DNA from: Drosophila pseudoobscura | Taxonomy: Eukaryota; Arthropoda; Insecta; Diptera; Drosophilidae | Length of the DNA: 64,000 nt | Assembly (NCBI RefSeq): GCF_009870125.1 | Contig: NC_046683.1 | Coordinates: forward strand, 17,803,001 to 17,867,000 | Reading direction: 5' to 3' | Shown: in pieces, positions 49,929 to 59,604 of the stretch | How positions within the stretch are numbered: the first letter of the stretch is position 1 | Layout of the letters: each line of letters begins with the position of its first letter | Program-made: the position numbers and the translations under genes | Notes under the pieces: generated by a model | Databases searched by the model: none | What the model saw: the letters and a program-made list of their open reading frames with translations, nothing else | Told to the model about the DNA's origin: nothing

Positions 49929-51123
49929 ATGGGTTTTCCGCGCATTCTCAGCAAGAATAACAAGATCTACACCAAACTGGGGGAGTTCTGTCTCTCTGGC
50001 GATAGCTTCTGGATAGTCTGCCACACATGCCAGGAGGAACTACAGACACAGGATCAGTTCTGGAAGCACATACAGGATGAACATAATTTTCTCCATGGCG
50101 TTGCCAAGGTAAGCCTGATGGTTGAACACCCTTCAGGCGTCTCTTACTGATTTAATAAATCTCGACCCACTTTAGGAACACAGTCGAACATCCAGCTACT
50201 GCTTGACGGATGTGGAGGCGGCAGCAGCCACTTCTGGCGCGACGACGTCCCAGGGCGCAGGTAGTGTAACTTCAGTGACAGTTCCCTTGGCCCTCTACCA
50301 CTGCTCTACCAAGTACTCAGAGGATGACCAACGCGAAATGGACATTCACGAAGCCCAGCAACAGCAACACCAACAGCAACAGCAACACCAGCAGCAACAA
50401 CAACTTCAACAACAGCAGCAGCGCGATGTCGCTAAGGAGCTGGCCGAGTTGCATGCGAATGCTGTAGCGGTGGCTTCTGCTGCCGCTGCCGCTGCCAATG
50501 AAAGCAGTACTCGGAGCAGCAGCGGCATAGACATTAAGATTGAGCCTCCATGCCTTACCCTGCCACCGGAGATGCAAGCAGCAGCGGCCGCTTCCAATGC
50601 CACCATCTACCACTTGCCACAGCTGGGGCCAGCGGCGGTACCACCGCCCCCGCCTACGACGGGCTTCGTCAGCGCCAACGTTAGCACATCTACTACAGTC
50701 AGCACCACCCCGCCAAATGTGACTGGCAGTCATTCGGTCATGCAGCAGCAGGCGGGGGTACTGACGGGAAGTGGTCTCTCCACGCTCAGCATGTCAGTGG
50801 GCCCCTCAACAGCTATGGCAGCGGCGCTGCTTTCCACCCAAGAGCTGCCCAAGGACTCAAACAGTACCACGGCCAGCGCCGGGAGCGCTGTCTCCTCGGA
50901 CGACGGGGAGCGTTGGTACATCTGCGACTACGAGACGTGCGGCCTGAAGTTTAAGTACAAGTCGCGCATGGAGCTGCACCGTGTAGTGCATAGCAAAGAG
51001 CGGCGCTTCAATTGCGAGCTATGCAGTGCCTCCTTTAAGCAATCATGCAACTTGTCCACGCACCGAAAGAAAAAGCACGCGCTCCGGGGTATCAAGAGCG
51101 AGATCCTTCCGCAGCGGTTCTAG
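49929..51123 (+). CDS. PolyQ C2H2 zinc-finger protein
   Basis: Two coding exons, 49929-50108 and 50176-51123 (phase 0; GTAAGC donor, TTTAG acceptor), giving 375 aa. The N-terminal finger reads [20 protein letters not shown] then EH, a C-x2-C-x12-H-x4-H pattern. The middle is low complexity: a long Gln/His run (encoded around 50350-50425), Ala runs and Ser/Thr-rich stretches. Two C-terminal C2H2 fingers follow, [20 protein letters not shown] then VVH, and [20 protein letters not shown] then KH, then SEILPQRF. Probably a sequence-specific nuclear factor. The segment IDIKIEPP fits a sumoylation consensus. Orthologue not identified. Confidence 0.9.
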
Positions 51124-53469
51124 ACGTCATACATGCTTTTCCACTCCATAGGCTACCTCTCTCCCTGCACACACTTGTTTAAAGCCCTGCAAGTCCTTGC
51201 AGGATCAATCTGACTAGATGCTAGTTTCTCCCTCCCCCTTATTAGTCTAAGTTTGTATGCTAAACTACACTTAAAAACCATAATATATATACATATATTT
51301 AATTAAGGCTTAGGTCCCTGGTCACCGTTTAGCCAATGTACATGTAGTGTTAATGTTCTGCGAGGTTATGTTAACCCCCCGATGATTCGGCAGTGTGCAT
51401 TAGCGGTTAATTACGATCTAGATACCTAGATACTATACATACATATATGCAGTCTTTTATATAGTGGCTAAGATATTGCAGTTACAGTTACAGGTTAGTA
51501 TCTAAGCCCCAAGTTACAAATAGATAATGCCACAAAACAGCAATTTCGTTTCGAGGCCGTTAGTCAGTTGTTTCAAGTGTTGCTGTGGCTAATATGACGT
51601 CATAATAGACGGATACTCAGCAAATGCGGTGTATGTGCGTCCAGTCAACTAGTCAGCAATAACATATAAGCGAAATGCAATACCAACGAAATCAAAAGAA
51701 AAAAATACATAAAACACTTTCAAATCTGTTTAAAACGATGCTGTATAACATCTGGGGAGAACGGCAATATGAACGCGCTTCTTTTATTGCCGAACCTTTG
51801 TAGGACCTTGCAGAGGTCCTATACAGAGATACATATATGTATATGGCATATAGAAATATCTCCGCCCATGCATTTTTATAGCGGGGACATTCGCTAACTT
51901 GGAGATTGGTCGTTTTTGAGTTTACTGCTGTTTTAAGAGCTTTCCGCGCTGTTTAAAGGACAAATAATTGTATCAGATCCATGAATGAATTTTCTATATT
52001 TTCCTCTGTATGGTTCACCGTTGAATGGTGAATGTCAATGGAAATGTCACAAATTTAATGTTAAAGTGACTGAAATTTTTGCCAAATCATTGAACTTAGA
52101 AGTTCTAAGATAGAACCAAAAAAAAAAAGAAACTACAATTGTATCCCAATATTAAAAAATAGTGAATAGTCGCTACAAGATTAGAAGCATCGTTCAATGG
52201 CTTAAAGCAGCTGCGACCCTAGAAAATCCGAAACGTACATTTGTCATCCGTGGATTTTGGAATTGATCTGCTCGTTCAATTGAGTTTATATTGAATTTTT
52301 TTAAGTTTCTTTTTGTTTGTATTCATGTGATGAGATTTCGAATTAATCCGTTTTTTACCAGTGCCTTGGTGCAAATTATTGAAGAGTTTGTTGTCCTTAT
52401 AGACTGGCAAGTCTTGAATGCTGAAACTATAGCCGCAAATATTAAAAAATATTTAATATAAATGAATATTGATTCTTACAAGTGTGTTGGACTAGATTTC
52501 GATGGATGTGGTGCAATGCCAGGTATTGAAGTTTATCGTCTTTCTATGAGAAAACGAACTTTGGTGCTTAAAAATGGTTTTAAAAATACATTTTATCCAA
52601 GATGATGAATGATTTGAAATTTCGTTGCGAAAACTTTTGTGGCATTTAGCTCGCTTTAAAATATCCATACGCTCGATTACTTTTTTTCGGACTATCCATA
52701 ATTTGAATCACAACGATCGTATATTTTTATAATTTTCATCGATTTTTAAATGTGTGGGATCACTATACTGTATGGTTAGTGGTGGGATCCAACGCGAACA
52801 CGAGGAACACGAGGTGATCATGGAAATGCTTATTGATGGTTGTCATTCTAATGGCCAAGGATGCCTCAATCTCACGGTATGTGACATGACGATTTGTGTC
52901 CTAATAAGGCTATAGTACATAAGCTGTTGAAAGCTGCTCACCTTTTTCGGCGACTCTGACTCCACATTTACGAACAAGATTTTCTCCGTTGTTAGTTTTT
53001 AATTCATAGTTTTATTGTTCGATGTTTTTATGCACGAAGTTGAAGGGAGGGGTCGTGAGCTCGGAGTAGGGTGTCAACTGTAAATAAGGCAATGCGAAAC
53101 GATAATGCGATCGACGACAACTCTAACTGGCATGAGATGCTCTGCGCGTTCGACCAGTCCATGTGGACTGAGACAACAAAAGGTCGAAGGTCGAACAGAA
53201 ATGGCTACAAATTTTCTGAAAAGCCTATATTTTCACTTTGCAATTCTTCAAGTTTGCAAGCTAGTTATTAAATTCTGCTGTCATAAAGCTAGCTGACTTC
53301 GAATGGTTTACGTTTATTCAAAAGATTCGAAACATCTAAAAGTCCTGAAAGATGGTTTTCCCATTTAAACCGGGGTGAACAGGTGTACGTGAGCGGCAGT
53401 GCAGCAGCAGATCACTTTCCGCTGCACATGAGATAGGGCCGTGCTGCCGGCCGCGGCGGTTTAGACTCG
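51124..53469. other. Intergenic DNA at the edge of the transposon-rich zone
   Basis: The left part is the 3' UTR of the polyQ zinc-finger gene. Further right are a repeat copy (52400-52530), the TACTGTATGGTTAGTGGT repeat (52765) and an ORF-like stretch at 53071-53271 with no recognisable domain. No gene seen. Confidence 0.45.
52400..52530 (+). repeat. Two-copy repeat with degraded reading frame (copy 2)
   Basis: Matches 13283-13430: AATGCTGAAACTATAGCCGC, AAATATTTAAT, and GATGGATGTGGTGCAATGCC (encoding DGCGAMP). Stop codons break the frame that is open in copy 1. Confidence 0.55.
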
Positions 53470-53575
53470 AGAAAACTCATCAATGTGCAAAGTCCAGAGA
53501 AGAGGACTTAGTACATGTCCTTGTAGGCATCCTCTTCTGGCTAAAACAGAGGTCATTGTTCTCCTAAGTCTACAG
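53470..53575 (-). mobile_element. Non-LTR (LINE) reverse transcriptase fragment
   Basis: The minus strand reads RRGCLQGHVLSPLLWTLHID then EFSRV, matching the reverse-transcriptase motif usually GCPQGGVLSPLLW-x-L-x-x-D-E/D of jockey/R1-type LINEs. Only about 35 codons remain, so it is a dead fragment. The catalytic YADD motif is not present. Confidence 0.75.
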
Positions 53576-53692
53576 ATATGATTCTGGTTTTTAGCATGTC
53601 TAAAACCCCTCTGATTGATTGATGGTGATTTTTTCTGTTATAGATTACTTTATATTTTCCTGATCAGGACACACTTCACGAAAAAAGACTAG

Positions 53693-54313
53693 CCGGGGGG
53701 CGGCCTATCATAGAGGGGCGGATCGGGCTAGAATGGGCGTCGCTCGTCGTGCATACGAAACGGCTGCGTGGACTCGGGGCGGGGTGGCGTCGGTGCCTCG
53801 ACTGATTGGAGTGAACTAACGCAATAGGGTGTTTTACTTTGATAATTTGACACTTTATTGTACTTATTAGTAGTTTAAATGAACTTATTTTACTTCGTCG
53901 CCGATGTCTTCTCGTGAGTTCCAGGTACTGCGTCTATACTCCGGACCGGGTCTCTGCGTGAGTTGCTCTTTGGTTCTCGTCGCCGTCTTTTTATAGGCCC
54001 GTATTGCTGGGTCGGCGGGTTTGACAAATGCACTTGCGCGTCGGGGCGCACTTTTCCGTTCTTGGTGATCGTCGCAGATTTTCGCGGCGTCGACTTTCCT
54101 CCGTCGATGAACCCGGAAGACCGCACTCGGCCGATGGCTTGGCTTGGAGTGGCGGAAGTTCGCGTGACCTGATGTCTTTGGTACCCGTTCTGGAGTTGGC
54201 GCGTGTTGATCGGTGGTTGATTGCGGAGGGGGGCGTTGGTTGCGGGGTGTGGTGCGATGCTCTCATTATAAGTCGGGGGACGGATTGTATCGAAACCTTT
54301 TAGGTTCGTTACA
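53693..54313 (-). mobile_element. LTR (minus), errantivirus-like element, truncated
   Basis: Starts on the minus strand with TGTAACGAACC at 54313, as does the LTR at 62900. It has a TATAAAA box (about 53990), a poly(A) signal AATAAA (53859-53854) and ends near GATCCGCCCCTCTATGATAG, where homology to the other LTR copies is lost. It lies directly against the truncated reverse-transcriptase start of the BEL-like fragment. Confidence 0.75.
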
Positions 54314-56215
54314 ACACAATAATGCTGGCACAATCTTCATATGTCCTAGTGCTTCATACTCTTCCATGAAGTCCACATAACTCTTCCAAGTTTCTGTTGA
54401 GCTTCGTCGATCCAACGCTAGGAATCTCTTTGTTGCGGTTTCCAACGACTCCCCCAGGGCTGAAGGGTGTTCGGAAAATGGGAGCTTAACAATAAAACGG
54501 CCGTCTGAAGCTGTCTCAAGATTTTCTATATGAATGAATGAGCTTCGCACCGTGCTTCCACTGGAGTGCGTGGGTCCCAGTTCCCGCCACAATCCATCCC
54601 AGTTTTGTATTTTGTAGCACCGGGCCTCCTATCCTTAGCTCCTGTTGAACTGGGAGCAGCAACGAATAGTAATGCTCGGCTCCGATTAGCATGTCGATTT
54701 TCCCTGGCTTATGGAAGTTGGGATCTGCCAGTGAGAGCTGGCTTGGTACGTTTAAGCTCTCTGAATCGAGTGCCTGAGCTGGTTGATCAGCTATTGTCTG
54801 TGGTAATACGAAAGCTTCAATTCTTAGCGTAAAACCATTGTGAAGCGATTTCATGAGCACATTTACTCGTGCCCTGCTGGTCTTTGATTGACCTCCAATT
54901 CCTTCGATCCGTAATGTTGTGTCTTTTAGTTTGAGTGACAACATTGATGCCATTCGTTCAGAGATCAAGTTTATCTGTGATCCCGAATCTAGCAGTGCTC
55001 TGAAATTAGCAACCTGCCCGTTGTTGGCTTCTACTGCCACCTTGCTGTGGCCAGAAGATTGTAGCTATTGTTACTTGCTGCACCAACCGTCGGAGCTGCG
55101 CCTAATGCTGTTTCCAAATGTAGCATCGTGTTGTGCTTCTTGTCACACTTGAAGCAGTTTCGACCGGGGCATGCGTTTGTTTTGTGATTTGTTCTAAAAC
55201 AATTAACGCACATTTTTTTTTTTTGTACCCAATTTAGTCGTTCTGATGGAGATTTGGAGCGAAATTCTTCGCATCCGTAGAGCCAATGGCTTGCTTTCTC
55301 TCCCTGTGTTTGCTGATGCACATGTCGTGCCTTTTGGCTCTCTCCTTGATGCTGGTGGCTTCTTACTGGTTCCTAGAACCCGAATTCTTTGCTCCAAGAA
55401 CTGAAGCATCGTATCCAGCGCCTGAATGTCCTTTGAGCTTCCCAATGATTGCTCATACAAGGCCTTATTTGTTACATCCAGTTTGTTTCTGATAATGGCA
55501 ATCAATATCGGATCCCATGTAGATATATTGATGCCCAATCCCTTTAGTGATGCAAGGGATTCTATGGTTGTTATATACAACTCTTTTAATGACTTGGGAT
55601 CGTCATTAATTGTTTAGTGATTGAGGAAGCGGTTCAGTACCGTGTTTGAAACATCTCTGGGATTGTTGTATGCGTCAACTAGTATTTCCCAAGCGGCTTC
55701 ATAATTTTCTTCCTTTAGATCGATAAGTCGAATCAATCTTTCTGCCTCGCCGGTAACGGTGGTTTTAAGATACCACATCTTTTTCACCGTAGGCATGTTG
55801 GTCTCATGCACCATGCATGAGAAAGATTGAAGAACTGGGTCCATTTTTATAGATCCCCATCAAACTTTGGGATGCTGATGCGTGGAAGCTGCACGTTATC
55901 CGTGTTTGGTGTGGCTGATTTTGCCAATGCTCTTTGGACCTTACTTTCCAGTGTTAGGTAGGATTCCATGTCATATCCTCCTTCCACTGGTTCCTCGTAT
56001 TCCTCATGAATTGTGAAGTGGACTTCCTGCGCTTGAGTCCATAGTGATTTTATCAAATCACTTGATGTGCGTCCTTCCGCCTCTGAAAGTTGTTTCAGAT
56101 TGCGTTTAACGGACTCTACTATGGCCTTTTTTCTTTAGGAACGATTTGACGTTTCCCACGAGTACTAGACGTCTGTGATAGCTTATCAATGCATTCGGTA
56201 AAAATCGAAAAGTAT
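54314..56215 (-). pseudogene. BEL/Pao-like gag-protease-RT fragment, broken (minus copy)
   Basis: Reading from 56215 down: a gag segment with LPRISIPKFDGDL and YLKTTVTGEAERLIRLIDLK (DUF1759-type gag), a zinc knuckle CVNCFRTNHKTNACPGRNCF then KCDKKH, a retropepsin-like DUF1758 domain with LLDSGSQINLIS, then the start of the reverse transcriptase (GRFIVKLPFSEHPSALGESL). Stops and frameshifts break it (for example after FDGDL and after RFLNH). It ends in the RT N-terminus at the LTR. Nearly the same sequence lies in the opposite direction at 59880-61790, so the duplication is young. Confidence 0.85.
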
Positions 56216-56560
56216 TGCTTTGTCTTGACGTCTCCGCGTTGTCGTCGATTTCCATGCGTTCGTCGGCGTTAGGGTCCTCGTTAGGGGTCGTGGCCCCATG
56301 GCGGCTGGTGTCCTCGTCGAGACTGTCCTCTTCGTCTGTGTTGAGGGGTCCGCGGAGATCGGGGGTCGCGTCGCGGGGCCTAGCGTAGTCGTTGAATCTA
56401 TCGCCCATGGGGGAAAACGAAGGGGTCGAGATCCGAGTGCCGCGTGGTGGGGTGCCTCTCCGTGCTTGTTGATACGAGGGCAGCTCTGACGGCCTTCCTT
56501 GCAAGGTGATGCTGCCTGGCGGGCAGTGGCGGGAGTATGGCGGCGGGGGGTCGTATCTCC
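56216..56560 (-). pseudogene. Fragment of the acidic PPxY ORF (minus copy)
   Basis: Encodes GRPSELPSYQQARRGTPPRG and TDEEDSLDEDTSRHGATTPN, matching the plus-strand ORF at 58090-58992. On its 3' side (56216) it is fused to the BEL-like gag; at 56560 it meets the plus-strand env segment head to head. Both ends are rearrangement junctions. Confidence 0.75.
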
Positions 56561-57787
56561 GGGACCCCCGACTTCGACGACTGGGAGCAGATGAAATTCA
56601 AGCAGACCCAACTGGTAGACGCCAGCAACGGGCAGATCGAGATTAACACGAAGATTCAGGCCCGCCTAAACGAGATGACCCGACTGATGAATCATATTGT
56701 GAAATCGGACGACGGAGAGGACAGCCTGCTGGCGGAGAGCATGGTAGCCCGAAACCGAATCGTGATCACCGACTTAGAGAACCTCATCCTGGGGCTGACA
56801 CTAGCCAAAATCAAGATGGTGAGCCCGACCCTCCTCGCCGGCACCGACATCCGAGAGCTGAACGAGCAGCACTTCGCTAACATAAGCCTGGTGGAACTCC
56901 TGGAAGTCTCCAACGTCACCGCCTTCCAGAACGCCGACCTACTACGGTTTCTGATAAGGTTCCCCCAGCCCAAACTCATCTGCAAGAAGTGTCTCATATT
57001 CCCGGTCCAACACGGGAACAAAATCTTGGATTTCAGCGACGAAGGAGCAGTGGCCGAGTGCGGGACCCGGGTGCTCAACATCGGCAGCTGCGAACCCAGC
57101 GTCGCCGCAACGTTTTGCAAGGAGCGACGAGTAACTACCTGTGCGCAACAACTAGTAGCGGGATCCACTGCACACTGCGCCACGCTACCCGGACACCTGG
57201 ACCCAGTAACAACAGTCGACCACGGCACGATCATCGTAAACGACGCCAACGTGACCGTCATCGACGACGCAGGAGCCACCCACGACATCGCGGGGACATA
57301 CCTCATCTCGTACTCCAGCCGAGTCGCACTGAACGGCACCTGGTACATCAACCACTTGGGCGAGTCCAAAAGGAAAGCAGTAGTATCAGCTATGGCCCGA
57401 GTCAACGTGACGGACCACCACGAGAGGCTCAGCTTACCGTTCCTACGTGAACTAAGCCTGAAGAATCTCAACCACATCGACTTCACCTGCAGTGAAGAGT
57501 ATGTCATCCTACATACTCACACTTGTCACCGTCATTCCCCTCTGCGTCGTCAACGGAATATTATCCCGCCGCCTCAACGCAAAGGCGCCGGTACAGCAAA
57601 AGGTAAAGAGAACGGCCAACAACCAACAATCGCACCGCCCCGCGCTCCACCAATCACGATGACGCCGCCCGCAGACAACACGACGACACCGGCCAAGCCA
57701 GGGGCCAGACTATATCAATCCCCCCCTCCGGCGAAGCAACCAGCGAACACCGCCGCCGGACCGCGAACAACGATCAACGAGGTCTAA
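56561..57787 (+). pseudogene. Errantivirus-like envelope (env) segment, 5'-truncated and frameshifted
   Basis: An open frame of about 410 codons resembles Env of insect endogenous retroviruses (errantiviruses; related to baculovirus F proteins). A helical region (LNEMTRLMNHIVKS, VITDLENLILGLTLAKIKMV) is followed by a Cys-rich ectodomain with CEPSVAATFCKERRVTTCAQ and several N-x-T/S glycosylation sites (NVTV, NGTW). The 5' part, with any signal peptide and fusion region, is lost at the junction near 56560. A hydrophobic membrane-anchor-like stretch near 57500-57560 is in another frame, so the protein is broken. A second, shorter and further deleted copy is at 61855-62325. No infectious function can be inferred. 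Confidence 0.75.
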
Positions 57788-58089
57788 CCCGTCGCCAACC
57801 CCCAGAAGACGACCCCAGCAATGAAACCACGGAACACGAACCCAACCGAGGCGAAGAAGAGAGAGAAGAAAAGAAAACGCACCCATCAGCAAACGGACCC
57901 GGGAGCGCCGTCGAAACGCCCCGAGGATCCAATTACGCCACGAAACCGCTGACGAAGATCCCCACCCAAAATACACCACTAAAAACTCCGCCGACGCGAC
58001 AAAAGCCATCTCCGCACCATCAGCTTAAATCCTCGATAAATAGCGCCACCTCCGATCCTAAGGCCACCAAAAGAAAACTAGCCACCGCA
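57788..58089 (+). other. Spacer between env and the acidic ORF, with a short basic ORF
   Basis: A short open frame from the ATG near 57821 encodes a very basic segment, EAKKREKKRKRTHQQ, that would suit a nuclear localisation signal. The stop is near 57950. The same sequence is kept after the second env copy (62456-62760). Whether it is translated is unknown. Confidence 0.45.
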
Positions 58090-58992
58090 ATGAACGCCGC
58101 ACCTGAAGACTACATCGAGACGAGTGAAATCGTCGACCTCACAGGGGACACCGACTCGGAGAGGTCCGACATCTATACAGACACGGAGAGCGAGACGTCT
58201 TATGACAGCAGCACGGACAGCGGATACGAGTCCGCCACAGACTCAGAAGACGGGGAGACACCCGAAACTCGGAGGTACGACCCACCGCCGCCATACTCCC
58301 GCCAATGCCCGCCGGGCAGCATCCCTCTGCAAGGAGGGCCGTCAGAGCTGCCCTCGTATCAACAGTCACAAAGAGGCACCCTACCACGCGCCCCGTGGAC
58401 CCCGGCCCTCTCGTACTCCCGCATGGGCTGTAGATTCGACGACTATTCTAGGCCCAGCGACGCCATCCCCGATTTCCACGGGGGCATCACCACCGACGAA
58501 GGGGACAGTTCCGACGAGGACACCAGCCGCCCCAGAACCGCCACTCCTAACGAAGAGCCTGGCGCCGACGAACCAATGGAAACCGACGACGGCGCAGAGA
58601 CGACACTACGGCACACCCCGACGCCAGAAGTGCCCGAGCTATTCACTGCCGAGGACGTCACGCGTTGGACGGTGGCCCCACTAGATTGGGTAACAAACAC
58701 CGCCAACCGGACCCTACCAACACCGTTGGTCCAAAAAATACTGCGGCGACTAGAGCCGCGGGGTCGGACCCCATTCGACAGCTGGTGGTTCGACGCCCAT
58801 TTAAGCCCGATCCGCCCCTCTACGATAGGCCACCCCCCGACGCCGCCCTTACGGTTCCATCCAATTTCTACAAATTTCTTGTGGATTGACCCCTGGACGG
58901 GACTGAGCTTACCTCAGCCTGAAATAGGTCCATCACAACACCAACATCTATTTTTACAGACTCGGCACTTTCGTACCTTTTGTTACCCATAA
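58090..58992 (+). CDS. Acidic retroelement ORF with SIM-like and PPxY motifs, 3' of env
   Basis: 300-codon ORF starting MNAAPEDYIETSEIVDLTGD. VDLT preceded by I and followed by acidic/Ser residues fits a SUMO-interacting motif. A long Asp/Ser/Thr-rich segment leads to RRYDPPPPYSRQCPP, which holds a PPPY late-domain-type motif (ubiquitin ligase recruitment in many Gag proteins). A second acidic block (TTDEGDSSDEDTSRPRTATP) follows. From about codon 237 (58800) the frame runs into LTR-derived sequence, so the natural C-terminus is lost. Start codons of this ORF recur in the second element (62759). Errantiviruses normally carry gag before pol; an ORF 3' of env would be unusual, unless rearrangement put a gag there. 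No zinc knuckle is seen. Confidence 0.5.
   Translation: MNAAPEDYIETSEIVDLTGDTDSERSDIYTDTESETSYDSSTDSGYESATDSEDGETPETRRYDPPPPYSRQCPPGSIPLQGGPSELPSYQQSQRGTLPRAPWTPALSYSRMGCRFDDYSRPSDAIPDFHGGITTDEGDSSDEDTSRPRTATPNEEPGADEPMETDDGAETTLRHTPTPEVPELFTAEDVTRWTVAPLDWVTNTANRTLPTPLVQKILRRLEPRGRTPFDSWWFDAHLSPIRPSTIGHPPTPPLRFHPISTNFLWIDPWTGLSLPQPEIGPSQHQHLFLQTRHFRTFCYP
58800..58937 (+). mobile_element. 3' end of an LTR (fragment)
   Basis: AAGCCCGATCCGCCCCTCTA through TTTCTTGTGGATTGACC to GGTCCATCACA matches the 3' end of the LTR at 62900-63697. The 5' part of this LTR is deleted. Confidence 0.7.
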
Positions 58993-59184
58993 ATAAGAAT
59001 TAATTTGATCAATAATGTCAGAATCAGAAACAGTACCACAACTGCCTGTCACTCATCTTCCATCGTAATCATCAGAGGCTGTCGGAGACGTAGGATACCC
59101 ACTCCGCAGTCCAACTGGTTCAAGTTCTAGTTGCGACGACCAAACTGTAGATGTACCAAGTTGTACCGTATGCAACCCAGCTTC

Positions 59185-59216
<32 letters not shown>

Positions 59217-59604
59217 TAACATTTGGTGACCACGACCTTGGTCATCCTTTCAAACTGTCAGACAAGCTACAGTGAAAGGATTCGATCTGGACATCAGATT
59301 GAAGCAGTCAACAAGACATCTTCAGTAAAAATTTGGCATCAGGCCATACACTTACGGTAGCATCGCCTACCAATAAGTATCACTTTGGCAAATCCGCCAA
59401 CAAATATACAGCTACAGAATTCGATTACCACCAAGGTAATCAATTTTGGTTGTTCGTGCGTTCCATAGATTGGAAACAGCACAAATCCCTCCATCCAATA
59501 TATCACTTTTCTGACCGACAACTTTTGCGATTCGGAGCGTATCCAGCTGAAAAGCAAATAAAACACTCCCAACGGATCAAAAGTAATAAGTACAAACAGA
59601 TAGA
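58938..59604 (+). mobile_element. 5' leader of the BEL-like element with CA tract and PBS-like site
   Basis: A CA tract (59184-59214) is followed by ACATTTGGTGACCACGACC. BEL/Pao elements often have TTGGTGACC-like sequence at the primer-binding site just after the 5' LTR. What lies left of it (58938-59183) may be the end of a BEL LTR, but no second copy is present to define it. The region 59230-59604 looks like an untranslated leader. Confidence 0.45.

Noticed and set aside
53071-53271. Plus-strand ORF of 66 codons
   Set aside because: Two overlapping frames, no start context or domain.
56692-57507. Minus-strand ORF of 271 codons
   Set aside because: Exact antisense shadow of the env segment.
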